A DNA stretch of 64,000 bases from Saturnia japonica (Eukaryota > Arthropoda > Insecta > Lepidoptera > Saturniidae). This document shows positions 12,655 to 25,573 of this stretch, piece by piece. The stretch is taken from positions 6,262,001-6,326,000 of the forward strand of contig CM065322.1 of NCBI GenBank assembly GCA_033032175.1, read 5' to 3'. A program made the translations under genes and the position numbers. Each line of letters opens with the position of its first letter. Position 1 is the stretch's first letter. The notes beneath the pieces are model-generated. The model made no database searches and had not been told where the DNA came from. It saw only the letters and a program-made list of their open reading frames with translations.

Positions 12655-12885
12655 AACAATAAATATGAGAAGATAAATTCACACAAGGCCATTTAATTGC
12701 AAACGAAGCAAAGATTGTATTATGGTAACTAAACAGCTGATATACATACATATATAAATATTTAAGACCCAGACACACAACTGACACTGATGCTCATCAC
12801 ACAAAAGTCAGTTATGCGGGGGGATTAAACCCGCGACCTCTCAGCTCAATAGTAGTAGGCTTACTACCACTACACCTTATAAACC
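12655..12885 (-). repeat. tRNA-derived SINE
   Basis: On the minus strand the head reads TAGTGGTAGTAAGCC (A-box-like) and GGTCGCGGGTTTAATCCCC (B-box-like), followed by a tail with TGTGTGATGAGCATCAGTG, GGGTCTTAAATATTTATAT and a TATGTATGTATATCA stretch. This order is typical of a common lepidopteran tRNA-derived SINE. It cannot fold as a complete tRNA. Confidence 0.7.
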
Positions 12886-12889
12886 TTTA

Positions 12890-13915
12890 CAAAATAAATT
12901 TAATTCCAACGACTAATCTAGAAGCTTGAGTTTGAAGATAAGTGGACAGGTAACTTAATGTCAAGGTGACGCTATTGTGTTAATATTTAAACTGATACTT
13001 AAAGAACAAGATAGCATTACTGTTCCGAATTAGATGTTGCAATATCTGCCATTATTAGAATTATGTAAGAGAGCCTTTGGTTACAGAGGTTTTAATATTT
13101 ATCATCAAAGTATCTTTGCCATTAGATTTATATTACATTTGTGGAAAAATAGTTCCCTATAAAAATAATTAACACTTATGATTCTATAATTTAGAGTATG
13201 CCCAAAACAATACTATTTAATAAGAAACGTTACAAATTCTGAAAAATATGTAGTGACATTTAAAACAGCACTGTAGTCCAATTCAAAGAATCTAAAATTG
13301 CGTTAATAGTCAAAGATTAGGAGGCAATCGAGTGGACTCTGCAAAACAAGAAGACACAATTACGTCATTAAAACATTACTCAATAATATGTCATTGCCAA
13401 TATGTAAAACGTTACGCATTTATTTGTACTTGAGTTGTGTTTGAAATTCTTCTTTGAATGACATCAATTCATAATTTAGTTTACACTTACGAAACATGTA
13501 TATTCTTCAAAAATTCTTTTGTTGTAATGGTGTCGTATGTCGCCTTCTCAGTGTACACGTACCATAATCTGCTATGAAACCCACTGCGGATTTATCGATT
13601 GTTGTTGGCTTAGTCGCAATTCCAAGAGACCTATTTGCAAGTAGGTAATCTATGTAATGTAAGTGATTATTCAGAGTGTAAACATTTAAAAGGGTCAGTG
13701 GAAGGAACTCTGAAAGTATTAGAGATATAGAAACATGTTCTAAAGAACCATGACATCGCTTTTAACGATAACAAAAACTGCATTTATAGATTTTCAAAAA
13801 AACTTATACAGGAGTCGGGAATCGAACCTAATCATTAAAAAAAAATCATTTTATTACGATTATTGATATTGTATGTTGTAAGGAATAAATATTGTTAGGA
13901 AACCTTGTGTCTACA
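12890..13915. other. Non-coding stretch
   Basis: No coding region. A short word GGGAATCGAACC at 13818-13829 resembles an inverted B-box of a tRNA-derived SINE but no more of such an element is visible. Confidence 0.45.
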
Positions 13916-13929
13916 AGTGTATAGGTTTT

Positions 13930-14878
13930 TTGAAGATATATAAATGCAGTTTTTCGTATCTTTAAAATTGGTTTACAAGATATTCTTCCAAATGTCTCAA
14001 TTATTTCTGCAGAACTCATCGCTATTGCAGAAGCTATATCATACGCCGACTCGTTCGAATTTGGTAACTATGTTATATTAACTGATTCGATGAGCGCCCT
14101 TCAACATTTAATTCTTTGTACATCTAGTAGACGAGGTATACCTATAGCATATACTATTTTGGAAAGTATTCAGAGCTTAGCTAGTAAAAATAAAAATGTA
14201 ATTTTACAATGGTTGCCATCTCACATTGGGCTTGGGGGTAACGAAGAGGTAGATCGTCTGGCAAGGGAGGCCATCACTGATGGGATTCCTTTTGGATGTC
14301 TGCCGTTTTATTCCGAGGTATTTTATATCGTTAAAAGGCGCTGTATGGATTTGTGGAAGGAATATTTCAACGAGAGATCTCTCAGTAAAGGCATTTGGTA
14401 TAGAACAATTGAACCTCATCCTCTTCATGTTCCCTGGATAGATAAAGCTGATTGGACGAGGGCTGAAACAGTTACAGCTTTGAGACTCCGTTCTGGACAT
14501 ATTCCACTTAATAAATTTGTCTACTTAATGAAAAAAATACAGTCACCTCTGTGTACTGAATGCGATTATATAGAGGATGCTTATCATATTATGGTGGAAT
14601 GTGTCCGGAATGAGCAAGAAAGAAAAAACTACTGCTTAGTAATAAATAAAAACTTACGTTCTATTGGAGTCTGTAACAGTATTCTGGCTTCACCTTTGTC
14701 GGAAGAAGCCAGGATGCTGTACAGGTTAGTACAAATAGGTATAGATAGAAGATAAAGATGAGTGTATTGTAATAATTATTATGTTTATTATGTGTATTAT
14801 GTGTGTGCTTACCAATAGGGATGGCATGGTCGATTTGTGACCAAATCCTTTAATTAAATAAAGATATAAAAAAAAAAA
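13930..14878 (+). mobile_element. Non-LTR retrotransposon 3' end with RNase H domain
   Basis: One open frame continues from about 13945 through 14755. It contains RNase H hallmarks in order: a catalytic-type Glu in AELIAIAEAI, an Asp in LTDSMSAL, and WLPSHIGLGGNEEVDRLAREA with the final Asp. A zinc-knuckle-like CTECDYIEDAYHIMVEC follows. The frame ends at 14753-14755 and the insertion terminates in a short poly-A (14868-14880). These features fit a 5'-truncated Jockey/R1-type element. The remaining part of the frame is intact, so the insertion may be fairly recent. Confidence 0.8.
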
Positions 14879-14884
14879 AAGATA

Positions 14885-16535
14885 TTCTTACTCTTACTCT
14901 TATAGTTTCAGAGCTCCCCCCACTAACCCATTTAAATGTTACATAATATAAATTATTCTCGGCTGCAACGCAAACATAACCTGATGTTTTACATTAATTA
15001 TTAATCCAACGTTGATTTATATAAACGTGCTTAGATTACAGGAATGAGAACGTTATTTTAATGGATTTATTAAATTTATTGCATTCATTGCTAATACTTC
15101 ATATAGGGTTGAATATGTTTATAGAAAACTATATTAGGCAACAAATAAAAATGACACGGTTCATTAATTATGGTCTAAACTTTCAATGTGCATTTGGATG
15201 GTGTCACACCCTAACTTGCAATAGACGCTGATGGGTTGGGTTGCTTATTGTAGTGTTGGCGAGGGATTGCAAAATATCGAGAAAAAATGGAGATCAGAGT
15301 TTATCCAGAAATGGAATAATAGTAGTAATTTTTTTAAAGAAAATAAAGACGTGTAAGTAACAAATGAATATGTCGTAAGCGAATTATGTAAGTAGGAAGG
15401 TATTCAAACATGTAAAATACTTGAATCGATCCGTATTCAACTCTTATACATAATCCGAAAAGCATATCACGTCTTGAAGGTGATACAAGCTGCGTTATCT
15501 AGGTTACTGCGTTTATTTTGGACAATTTTAAAGTTCATGCTTAGAATTCCTAAATACAGAAGACAGCGTCTGTTGATTAAGATACATACTGTTTTTTACA
15601 CGAGATCGAATACTGTATGTAAATATAGACCGAGAATAGCAGTCAACACCGAAGTTTGAGGTCGACGGTCGCCGTTATAATGCCAATATAAATTCCACGG
15701 TAAATAACTAAAAGCTTTAGGTAACTGAATACACATGATTATGAAACGCAAAGTGTAAAACTTAGTCACTTTAACGGTCTATTCAGTATTTGTGCGGTGG
15801 TTGAAATTCAGTTGAGTAACCCTTTTAGATGACTTCTACTCAATAAAATCTTACGGTACTGATGACTTTTGGTCGGGTTTGACGAAGCCCTCTCAAATTC
15901 GGCGTCAAGGATACCAGTAAAGGCTTGACGATGCAAGGTTACCTTGAGCCCCTAACACTACACAACAATAATAAATGAAACGAAATTGTTTCTTAATCTA
16001 TATTTGAACTCGGTGTAATGTTCCTTTTTAGAATATTATCTCAATTCTCTCTAGCTCACTGTAGATTTTTCAAATACTTTTTTAAAATAAAATTCTTGAA
16101 GAATTTCAATTTAGCAACATCGTCAAATATTATGAAGATGAAAAGTTTTTAAGCACGTTAAGCCTTTGTAAAAGGTAAAGTTAAAAAGAGTTTTCCTTAA
16201 AGAAATGTTATTTTGTGGCCAACTATTATATTTTAAATTGTAAATATTGAAATTACTAAAATAACTTTAAAATAATCCAGGGCTTTACTTAAGAAACGAA
16301 ACGGAGTTTTTCGCGGGATCTTGATCTATTATTTAATTTTTATGTATAAACTTACGTGATATAGTATATATTATGATACGTACGTGATATATTATGTAGG
16401 TAATATTCATGGTATTTTGTGTGTTAAATATAGTTTGTTTATTGTGCACAAGTGTAAGAGCGTTGCGTGCGTGTGAGTTTAAGAGAGGTAGGTCACAGAT
16501 AAATTTCTTTGGAGATGTATCTCTACTTGGGGCAG
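14885..16535. other. Non-coding stretch
   Basis: Nothing supported by homology or splice structure. The 61-codon frame at 15474-15659 has no recognisable feature. Confidence 0.45.
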
Positions 16536-16539
16536 CCCA

Positions 16540-16745
16540 ACTGGTGGAATCTCTTCCACCCTACAGAATTTCGCAACCAAATAACTTTGTATTGTGTTCC
16601 TGTGGTGAGTAGGGTTTCCAAAGCTCCTTGGGGTAGTGGGTTGAAGGTCGGCGATGCGCTAGTGATACAATATATGTTATTACTAGCGTCCATAGGCTAC
16701 GGAAGCCGCTTACCTGGTGGTGGGTGGCCGTATGCTTTTTTTTAA
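16540..16745 (+). repeat. Non-LTR 3'-end repeat (family A)
   Basis: Contains CTTCCACCCTACAGAATTTCGC, AAATAACTTTGTATTG, GTGAGTAGGGTTTCCAAAGC, GCGTCCATAGGCTACGGAAG and CGCTTACCTGGTGG in the same order as other family A copies. Confidence 0.7.
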
Positions 16746-16899
16746 TTTATTTATTTTAGGTCGCTTTTTAAAACCTCAGGTCATTAGCGACCACTATTAA
16801 CAATACACATTATAAAATACTGTAGAATAACTAGTCTATAAACATTTATTATTTAAAAAAAAGATTTGAGTACATTCATGTTTATATGTATTATTAGGA

Positions 16900-17560
16900 A
16901 CTTTACATAACCGTTTTTCATTGTCAAATGCACATTCTATAAATGTAGGACTGTCAGGTCTTCTCGACACTTGCATTTGTTTCTATCAGTTTTAGTAATT
17001 AGATGAAGATGTGTCATGTTTGTGTGCCCAATACGCAATCTGGTGATAATCACTTGATTTTTCCTACAGGTAAAGGCAGTAGGAGTTTTTTCAAAAAAAT
17101 ATTTTCTGATATTAAATAACAAAGTTGTATTTTCTGTCTTCCAACAATGATCCCAAATGGTTTTAATTTTAAGTTTAAAGTATTTAGATAATTCACTAGG
17201 AGTTGATTTATTTCAATGACAATTTTCACTCTCATTAGTTGCATGTCTCGCCTCACTATCTGCCCTTTCGTTACCAACTATTCCTTGATGACTCGGAATC
17301 CATATAATTCGAAATTTGCTATTGTTTTTTAGTAGATTTATTATTTTTTGCTTGATTTCTATGATAAGAGTGTTTGTATTTTTTACATTTTGTAAAGCTG
17401 TCAAGCATGATTTTGAATCAGTATATATTTGTTCATATTAGATTCATTAGATATAAATTCCAAAGCTTTAATAATAGCTATTGCTTCACAACTAAAAATA
17501 GAATTAAAATCGCCAAGTCTGTATCACTGAACATCCTGTTCTTCCATTCATAACTGACCC
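16900..17560 (-). mobile_element. Degenerate non-LTR retroelement, RNase H region
   Basis: The minus strand encodes IIWIPSHQGIVGNERADSEAR, a clear RNase H segment of a Jockey-type element, then (frame-shifted at about 17215-17275) a C-terminal region with RLRIGHTNMTHLHLITKTD and a Cys-rich end. Upstream on the minus strand are remains of the Glu motif region. Frameshifts show it is dead. Confidence 0.75.
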
Positions 17561-17564
17561 ATCC

Positions 17565-19555
17565 ATGTGGATGGTCTTACAGTCAGTATATCTACTATTC
17601 ACTTCATAAAATAGGTTTTTGTATATGCATTAAGGTGTGTCTGTCATCTTTGTAGTTTTTAGCTATTTCAAAATTCATTGGGACTTCAAAGTTTTCTCAT
17701 AGACTAGATGTAAGTAAAAATGTAAATGTAAGTTGGAATATTTTTGGTATTTTAAGGTTCAATTCTTTTCTGATTCGTAAAGACTGTATTGAAGGTTGAA
17801 GTTTGTATTCTATGTCTACGGCAGTTATTTTAGTGGAATTATGTTAAGTTGGATTTTCAGGTCGGGAAGAGGTACATCTGCAGTAAATAAAAAAGTGTAG
17901 TTTTGTATTTTCTCATATGAGTAGTTTTTTTTCTTCTTATTCAGTTTTTTTTACTGACTGTAATTATTATAATATAAACCCGAATTCGTTGGTAAATGTT
18001 CAAAGGAGACTAAGAGACATTATTAACTATACGATCATAACATTCAAAAGTTTATTCATAAGTAAGTAATTTGTAATATAGTAAAACAATTTAACAAGTA
18101 CGAGCAGGTACTCACGAACTGAATTCTAAAATAATTTATTGCGGTGTCTGTTAATAACATTAGTTGAATAAATAACAATTAATTTACTGTCAGTGGCACT
18201 GGCACTTGTTACGAGTATTTCAAAAGCGTCAAATGGTTCGTTTATTTATAAGTCTGTCAAGTTAATATTAAGCAGTAAAACAATTGTAACAAAAATAAAT
18301 CTGATTATTTGTCACGTGATCTAAGGGTTTTTCTTAATTTAAAACGGGGTTACATTCGCTAAGGGCGAACATCATTTGATGAAAACGACAAAGACGAGAA
18401 CATACAACAGAATTTCTTTAAAAAGATTTAATTATAATTAAATGATGATTAGATCAATGACCTTCGCTTATAACAGTTTACTTGGATTGCAAAGTATATA
18501 TTTTAGTCTGTGCTCGAATTTTATATATTCACGTGATATACACCTTGAACCAGATACTTTGCTTAATACTGTGAATGCCTTTAATCACATGATTTTCTTG
18601 TATTCGCGTTAGTAATAATAATTAAATTTCTTTGTAGATTCGAACCATTCTTTAGGCATTGAATTTAAGCCCCCGAATTGATTCACCATGACCAGTTTTT
18701 TTAATTTGCGCGGAACGCTATTTTTTTCTTTTAAATAATAGTAGCTTAAGTTACTTCTTATAACATCAGCTATCTGCCAGTGAAAGTTCTGTCAAAATCG
18801 GTCCTACCGTTTCCGAGATTATCCGGAACAAATAGTTAGACAGACAAAAATGTTTTTTTTTTTTAAATATCGGTACCAATTATACTTTCATACGCATTTA
18901 GTAAACAGCTGTTATCTAGACATTACAAACATACACTTCTATTTCATTTATTTGTATAGATATAGATATTCTAAATGCAATGTTACATCAATATCTCTAG
19001 TCAAAACAATAAACCTACAACATAAATCGTATTTAACTATTAAAACTACGAAAATATTCACATTCCAATCAATATGTGCAAATTACAAATGTCGATCGTG
19101 AAATTACCGGTTATACCGCAAGTTACCGCTTAGCGGAAGCTGTATTGAGACTGCGGAAATAAGACCTCGTAGGCACAAAACAGTTGAACAAGGCGACCCG
19201 GTTGATCAACTGAATCCACTGATTAATTACGCCGCGCCGGTGTGTATTGGACTTTATACGGGGTTGTTATCGTTTCATTAATTTGCAAATCGAATAATAT
19301 ATCTGTATGTCATTTGAAAGACAACAATAAATCTATACAATTACTATAAACAAGTTTTTATGTTTGTCGGGTTGCTAATTATTTGGCTCTTTAGTACAGT
19401 TGTGTACGTAGAGTGTGCTGTGAACATGGGGATGCCGTCACCTAATTTGTTGACGCCAGTTAATAACTTAAAAATCCCCGGATATTTGAGTAAAACAGAG
19501 TTCTTCCCCGGACTTCTGAAAATTTTTATTTAAACAAAAATAAGGTATTATAATT
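17565..19555. other. Non-coding stretch
   Basis: No coding region is supported. Around 18690-18860 there is repeat-like sequence (GAATTGATTCACCATGA, AAATCGGTCCTACCGTTTCCGAGAT) similar to family D material at 35200-35340. Confidence 0.4.
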
Positions 19556-19559
19556 TCCT

Positions 19560-19790
19560 TTTTTATCATTCAAACGACTAAAACACCTATCTGGGTAAAC
19601 TTGGAATGTAAAACATTATCTAAATACAAAGTTTCATCGAAATTGTTGGAGTCGTTACCGAGAAAGCAATTACATATGTATATATGTAATTATATATACA
19701 AGAATAAGATAATGGCAATGATTGCTTTGTTATTATATTAGATAAGATTGCGTAATAAAGGAAATACAAGACGTTATGAAACAAAATAGA
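19560..19790. repeat. Interspersed repeat (family G)
   Basis: Shares GGTAAACTTGGAATGTAAAAC and CAAAGTTTCATCGAAATTGTTGGAGTCG with the reverse complement of the copy in the KL1 intron. Confidence 0.6.
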
Positions 19791-19944
19791 ATATCCACTC
19801 ACATCCGTATTATTAATGTTTTATGTTAAAATCTTTCATTTTTATATTGCTTAAGTTGTACCCAATATGTTCACTTTTTGTTATTGGTTTTAATACCACA
19901 TATCAGTTTTGCATAATTTATATGTTTTAAAAAAAATACTCAAC

Positions 19945-20235
19945 TAGCTGTGCCTCGCGGTTTTACCAGTGTACGGTAGATAGGCATGTACGGTAAATGA
20001 GAATAACGATATTATTTGTAGCAAACATGCCTACAGCTTTTCAGATTGCTTGACGTTCATGGTTACTGCTCTGGTCTTTAGGGTCGCAGCGTAGAGTTAT
20101 ATAACAAAAACCTTCCTCAATAAATAATCTTTAAAAAGCAGAAATATTTTTCCAAATCTGACTGGTAGTTCCAGAGATTAGCGCGTTCAAACCAACAAAG
20201 ATAAGATCTTTATAATATTATTTAGGTATACTAGC
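19945..20235. repeat. Interspersed repeat (family F)
   Basis: Shares GATTGCTTGACGTTCATGG, CCTCAATAAATA, and GTAGTTCCAGAGATTAGCGCG with 33540-33810. The left edge reads CAACTAGCTGTGCCTCGCGG, a common beginning of lepidopteran dispersed repeats. Confidence 0.6.
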
Positions 20236-20239
20236 GATC

Positions 20240-23200
20240 CGCCTCAGCTTCACAAGGGTGTAACTTATATTTAAAAATCGTGGTTAGGAATTCATCGCTT
20301 TAGTATTGATAGTTTATAACTTCATAGGTGCGAAGTGCCGGCCAACCGTTTTGCTGCGAGTTATTCCTTTGGTTCCGCGTAATTTTGAATCCGTGATATC
20401 TTCTACGGTATTCATTTAAATTATGTAATTGTAAAAGACGAATTTAATCTACATTAAATTCCTAAGTTAACTATTTTGTGGATAAAGATTAATACTGAAT
20501 TGGAGAAAATAGTTTCGCAAATAGCTCAATATTTTTACTATATATTTACTTTAAAAGAAGTAAACGGACAGATAGACAGAGGCGGTTAACGACTTTCTTG
20601 TCTAGTTTATACTACGCATTGATATTGATGATATTGATAGTAAGTATAGATTAAAGTATTTGTTACATACTAGTTTCTTCCATCGGCTTGTCCTGTATTG
20701 TAATGATTCCAAATGTTGACACTTACGTATTGAAAGTTAGTTAACACGTTGAGATCATTTCATGCTTTTAGTGAAGTTTAAGTTTTAACCATTTGAATTT
20801 TCTTGTAAACAATTAGGATAAATTCCCGCAATTCGGCACACAAATTTTGCTAATGATCTAATGATAGATCAATCAAAATCCGATGGGTAATTGTCGTTGT
20901 TATTTCTGTTGCACTAATGGAATTGAAGCTTCTCCTCGGAAAGAAGAGCATTCGAAACACGGAATCGCTTCACAGTTAAAATGATCCTAGTGTTAATCCT
21001 TCACCCATAGATTAATATTTTTGCATATATTTTCTGACACAGAAAATTTCAAGTTGTGTTTATTGATATAGCTTTTAAACAAATAAATATCATTAAATAA
21101 AAAACTATTTATTATTATGTCCTTAATTTTGGGCATTGGTAAAGGTTGGAAAACCGATTATTTTAGTGAAGTAAAAAAATATATGGCGTACGATGTATTT
21201 CCTACGAACAGACAGAAGGATTATTCAAGATAGTTTGTTAGTCATTTGCCAAGATTTGGTACATCTCTGAAACACACATTCACACATAATCTTACACATT
21301 CTTTTACAAACATTACGTACCCACACGTACGCGCACATTCTTATTTTTTTCACATTTTTATTTTTAATCTTAATTTGCACGTTCAATTTTTAATTATTTT
21401 GTTTGTGTTCATAAATCAACATACACCACCAAACTACTTTAGGATTCAATTCAAATTGTATCTTAGGCCTCCATAATACAGACATAGCCTACTTTGGGAC
21501 CTTAGTTTAAGCTAAACATGTTAATGTGATTGGTTTTGGTAATAAAAATATTTTGTATATTGTTTAAATAGTGATTTATACTTGCGTTTTAAAATATATA
21601 TTTGAACTGCCTACAGTATCGTGTCATATAGTAACCGGTCCCTATTTTAGGATTTGATTGTTCCGTCTTTGACTTCATCATCACGTTGATGTAATTTAGA
21701 TTTAGATGTTTTCTTTTGGTTTGTTGTGTTTCAGGATCAGTCACTGTATATCTAGCTACTGACAGTTTTGCAAGCGAACGACGGCCGGCGATGCATTTAA
21801 CGGCGGATTTCTCGGTGGTCACCGTAGTTTTTAGATTGTACTGTGAGGACCAATCAGGCACAATGCAGTAGCTTTGACGAGCTACGGTAAAAAATCAAAG
21901 TCTATTAAACAGAATTTTATGATGTTGAAGAGATTAAAGTATGTATCAAAGTAGTCCCGGAAGCTTTTACGAAGGTTGCTTGGTTACAGAGGCTATATAT
22001 TTGTCCGGTTGCATGCGCTGACGCAGTGTACGCTCAGAGAGACTGCGCTCGCGGCCGTGACTTTAGTGTTAATGTAAGTTCGCATACTAAATGTAACGGA
22101 AACTGTGTAACTTATAAAATAATTGTGTTGTTTCGTGAATTTTGATAAATAAGTTATATATTAAAATATAGTCCGAGGTGGTAAAAGAGAACGGATTTTT
22201 TGCAAACCCAATACCATTGGTATCATTCACACTATTAACGCAAAATAAAGATGTGACCGAAGTTGCAGCGCGTCAATGCAATAAATATCTAGTGAATTTT
22301 CCTTTGAAGGAACACATTAGGATGTTACTGTCTGTTCTCTAATGAAAATTGAAGATATGTCAGATAAAGTATTTTCCCTTCTTGTTATAAATTCATTATT
22401 ATTATTATTCAGGTAGAATGAATTTTTTAACTTAATTAAGTTTAAAATAATTTAACTGCTTTTTTATTATATTTTTCGTACATTTAGTATGTTCAATTAT
22501 GAACTCTTTTGTTATCACCACGCAACAGTTAATACCTTTTTGCTATGAGTCCTTATCAGTGACTTCTTATATTAATTGCTCATAATCCATTAAGCGGGCC
22601 TGGTAGACTCTGAAGAAGTTATAAGTGATAACCGAGTATTATCTCCGACACTCAAGCCACCAATATCTGCACGGAGTACATTCCACTATACAACAAATCA
22701 AGCATTAGCAACAGCTAAATGATGGGACTTAAGTAACCGATTATATTGCGACTAACAAACAAGCCAAAGTGTTTAATGCAAAGCCCAATGAGTTCATTCA
22801 ATGGTTTATGTAGAGACTTTTACTGTAGTATTTGTTGGTTGGAAGTGGCTAAGCAAGATTACTATCAACTAATGTGGTACTATCGACATCCTTTGACTGC
22901 AATCTCACTACCACGATTTCGCGAATGAGTGCCTTAAACGCTCGCCCCCAAGCCCGGTAAAGCTGTAAAAACCATCAGCGGCTCTATTTTTGAATAGCAC
23001 CTCGCAGGCTAACAACAGTGTAGTCATCTGTACTAAAATAAGTCTCATCTGTTATAAACAGTCGATGTGGCCGAAGAAAGTAACATAAAGGTTATTTTTC
23101 TCCAGTGCTACTGTCTCAACTTGAGGGAAAACTAGTCAGGGAAATTAAGAAATCGGTCTTCCATTTGGTATGATCACGATATTTTTCTTCAAAAATTCAA

Positions 23201-24085
23201 ACCCGTTGTACGATTCGCACCCAAACAAATCGACACGACGAAAACTTATCACTGATCCATTTATAGTTTGTGAAATTACAATCAAGTTTTGAATTTGTTT
23301 AGATTGTCTGTCAGATACAGATGAGTGTAGGTACTTGTGTTCAACGCTTCTCATATTTTAAAACCTATTTTCATATACAAGACTTATTAACAATTAGTGT
23401 TGAAGAAGCTTGTGAATTCACACTATTTGAAGTTTCAAAACAAATTACACACTTAGTGCGAATTGCACCAAAAAAATTAAATTCAGTTTTGGCTTAAATT
23501 CAGTTTAGTTTTGTCAAAATGTATGCAACTGTCAATCTTGAAGCTGATTTAAATATTTTAAATATTATTTAAAAATTTGGTTCAAAACAACTTCATAAAT
23601 ACAAACTCAAACTCCAAGGGTGAATTTTCTGCAACTACTTTTGTTTATATTATATCTGTTATTTTGGTTAGCTTTTTACATTACACTTGTAATTATATCT
23701 ACAACGTTGCATTTGAAATAATTTATTATATCAGTGTAGGTGGTAAATAACAAGTGAGTGCTTGGTAACTTTTATTATAATTTTCCCATTTTCTGTATGA
23801 TAACTAATGTAAATTTAAGCCCTTATTTATTCAGATTATTAGTCTTATGTATCACAAGGTAAACTGCAATATAAAGATGCAGTTCCCTTTCGATATAATC
23901 CTCCGGATATTTTAATAAATATATTCATGTAATTATAGCTTATCGGTAATTTTAATTCGGGGCAAAAGCCCTGATGGATCTGACTCAGGATTAAAATTTA
24001 TATTTACACTCAGTCATATTATGTTCATTTAATTTCTGACATTGCAAATTTATACAGCATACGATATGCCATAGTAATGGACAAC
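20240..24085. other. Gene-poor stretch
   Basis: No gene supported. At about 22920-22985 a G+C-richer patch (CTCGCCCCCAAGCCCGGTAAAG) is an inverted match to 63085-63140, so it is another dispersed repeat. The untranslated first exon of the gene at 24395 must lie in this stretch but I cannot place it. Confidence 0.4.
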
Positions 24086-24089
24086 ATAA

Positions 24090-24362
24090 CATAACATAAC
24101 ATACCATCACACCTGTATTCCCCGAAGGGTTAGGCAGAGGTATACTATAATGTACACCCACAGTTAGCCGAGTATGTTTTTAGGGCCCGTGTAATAGAGT
24201 GTGAGACTATTGCCATTAATCGGGCACAAAGCCATACTTCAAGCTGCTACTGACAATTTCATAGAAAAACTTAGTAAAATTTTACTCGATCTGGGAATCG
24301 AACCCAGGACTTCGAGCTTAGCAGTCTCGCTTAACACTAGGCTAATGAGACAGTTACCAAAA
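24090..24362 (-). repeat. tRNA-derived SINE (family E)
   Basis: On the minus strand the head carries CCTAGTGTTAAGCGAGACTG and CCTGGGTTCGATTCCCAG (B box). On the plus strand the unit begins CATACCATCACACCTGTATTC and includes GGGTTAGGCAGAGG and CTATTGCCATTAATCGGGCACA. A second copy is at 63411-63672. It lies just upstream of the splice acceptor of the next gene. Confidence 0.7.
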
Positions 24363-24394
24363 ATTGATTTCTCTAATTTCTATTGTAGATCAAA

Positions 24395-24745
24395 ATGCGC
24401 CACCTCATCCTCACTGCAGCTGTATTGGCTGTATCTCAAGCCTTTCCTGGTCTGCTTTTCACGCAACCTTTACAACCAATCGGTATCCAATATGCCCCAT
24501 CATCCGGACCATCAGTGCGGCCACATCCAGCCGTCGAACAGAATGCGGCCAACGAGGCTTTACTTCCCAGAGAATTGTTGAAGTCGAGAGATTTCTTCGA
24601 CAACCCTGCTATAGCAGCCGGTCTTTCTAAAGAGTCTTGGTTCACCAACAAGGAGATGCAAGTAGTGGAAAGAGAAGCCGATAAGATTCCACGCGAGAAT
24701 ATTTATCATATCGTTAAATACGCCGGATTTTTGGACCGTCATTAA
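24395..24745 (+). CDS. Small secreted protein of unknown family
   Basis: The coding part is one exon of 116 codons. It starts six bases after a good splice acceptor (TTTCTATTGTAG), so the gene has an upstream untranslated exon that I cannot locate. The protein opens with a signal peptide, MRHLILTAAVLAVSQAFP, followed by a Pro-rich stretch (QPLQPIG, SGPSVRPHP) and a charged C-terminal domain with DFFDNPAIAAGLSKES, NKEMQVVEREADKIPREN and the end KYAGFLDRH. The mature part has no cysteine, so it is not a member of the cluster family. Dibasic cleavage sites are not obvious. Likely polyadenylation signals AATAAA occur at 25483-25488 and 25548-25553, giving a long 3' untranslated region that converges on KL3. 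I do not recognise the family. Confidence 0.75.
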   Translation: MRHLILTAAVLAVSQAFPGLLFTQPLQPIGIQYAPSSGPSVRPHPAVEQNAANEALLPRELLKSRDFFDNPAIAAGLSKESWFTNKEMQVVEREADKIPRENIYHIVKYAGFLDRH

Positions 24746-25560
24746 ATTGATTTTACCGACCATGATTAAGCGAGAAGAAAGGACATCTTTTTCATGTTCA
24801 TTTACAATTAGTTTGTGTCATATTTAATGTGTAATTTATTTTGAACATTTAATTATGCAATTTAATGAATTTTGAAATTTACTTTATGTAAATACACGTC
24901 ACAGCTAAGCGAGTTGGTCAAATAGATTTTGTAATTACTAAATTTATAGACTTTAGTTTGTTTCCTAAGTGTTCAGTATTCTAATCAGCTTAATCTTCGG
25001 TTCAACGTGTAAAAGTGTGTGTAAATTATGGTAAATCTATTTTAGTGTATTTGTGTACTATGATCTGGTACTGGTATATATTATTAAACTTTTGTGACAA
25101 ATGATTACATATTCATAATAGTGGGTTATAAAAAGGATACACATACACATTGTATAATCTTGTCAAAATGTAAAGATAATTCTAAGCGTTTAATGTTAAG
25201 TGTAAATATTCATTTAAATTTTTTTTTAATTTTTACATGTTCAATGGATTTATAAAGGTTGTTTAGTTACAATGATTGTATTTTGTTTATTTTATTTGTA
25301 ATATGTTTTTGGTTTTCATAATGAATTATTAATGATAATTAAGGGTGAATGGTATATGGTACATTAAAAAAAAATTATAATATACTTGTATAGTTTATTG
25401 TTTTTGTAGTTAATAAGTAAGAGTTTTAAGGTAAACCGGTTTATCACTTAATAACTTAATTTTAAAGTAATATTATGTAGTAAATAAAATATCTGTGATC
25501 TCGAAGCAATAAGTGCTATTGTAAGTTATTGTTTCATAAAAATGTTTAATAAAAACAGAA
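24746..25560 (+). other. Probable 3' untranslated region
   Basis: No coding content. Two AATAAA hexamers at 25483 and 25548 on the plus strand are the likely ends of the 24395 transcript. Confidence 0.45.
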
Positions 25561-25573
25561 TATTCTTAATTTT

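Noticed and set aside
24290..24362. Possible tRNA gene on the minus strand
   Set aside because: B-box and part of an A-box are present, but the unit recurs at 63590-63672 within a larger shared repeat and cannot form a full cloverleaf; it is a SINE head.
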